Source of the DNA: Notospermus geniculatus
Lineage: Eukaryota; Nemertea; Pilidiophora; Heteronemertea; Lineidae
Assembly: GCA_002633025.1 (NCBI GenBank)
Contig: NMRB01000497.1
Location: forward strand, 207,665-271,664
Reading direction: 5' to 3'
DNA: 64,000 nucleotides
The notes beneath the pieces are model-generated. The model made no database searches, had not been told where the DNA came from, and saw only the letters and a list, made by a program, of their open reading frames with translations. The translations under genes and the position numbers were made by a program. Positions 63,935-64,000 of this stretch are shown one piece after another. How positions within the stretch are numbered: the stretch's first letter is position 1; each line of letters begins with the position of its first letter.

Positions 63935-64000
63935 GTGAGTGAATTATGGTCTGTTTCCTTCTATACCTCCATCTTTTTAAACTCAGAGAAATGTCTGTGT

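Overview
This is a draft-assembly window from an animal nuclear genome. The genes have introns with GT..AG boundaries, intergenic DNA is packed with inverted-repeat elements and retrotransposon debris, and there are two runs of Ns. The domain mix (Link modules, F5/8 type C lectin-like, PAN/Apple, a UDP-glycosyltransferase) and the frequent taggcctac and acatgtac words suggest a marine invertebrate deuterostome. Amphioxus is my best guess, with hemichordate or echinoderm possible. This is inference and was not tested by a search.

Layout. 1-6.9 kb: last exon of an F5/8 type C (fucolectin-like) gene, then mostly non-coding DNA with a hAT-like element. 6.9-8.5 kb: an intact single-exon membrane UDP-glycosyltransferase. 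8.5-11 kb: a cluster of miniature inverted-repeat elements (MITEs). 11.1-12.1 kb (minus): an intact single-exon protein with two CxxC pairs and basic nuclear-type motifs. 12.4-19 kb: MITEs, a 5'-truncated LINE and a 1.6-kb palindrome. 19.1-26.6 kb: a multi-exon, charged, SR-like nuclear protein gene with tandemly duplicated exons, one of them frameshifted. 27-39 kb: nested foldback elements and dispersed repeats with no convincing gene. 39.3-45.4 kb (minus): two divergent copies of an unrecognised ~330-residue extracellular-type domain; one is intact and spliced to a PAN/Apple-like exon, the other is frameshifted. 45.6-51 kb: more MITEs, a reverse-transcriptase fragment and an odd tRNA/5S-like repeat. 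50.8-56.4 kb: the same 2.5 kb appears on both sides of a gap in a dovetail arrangement, best read as two unmerged contigs. 56.2-64 kb: the 5' part of a large secreted protein made of an N-terminal exon followed by at least 13 tandem Link-domain exons, still open at the window end.

The poly-Link gene is the most notable object. Every Link exon is 288 or 291 bp and phase 1-1, so each encodes one 96-97 residue module and can be gained or lost without changing frame. Most of the array is built from a two-exon A-B unit of about 0.9 kb, and two exons (L7, L12) look like A/B recombinants. All modules carry six cysteines rather than the usual four, and lack two of the aromatic positions used for hyaluronan by TSG-6. 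Two introns hold transposon insertions whose target duplications can be read against paralogous empty introns.
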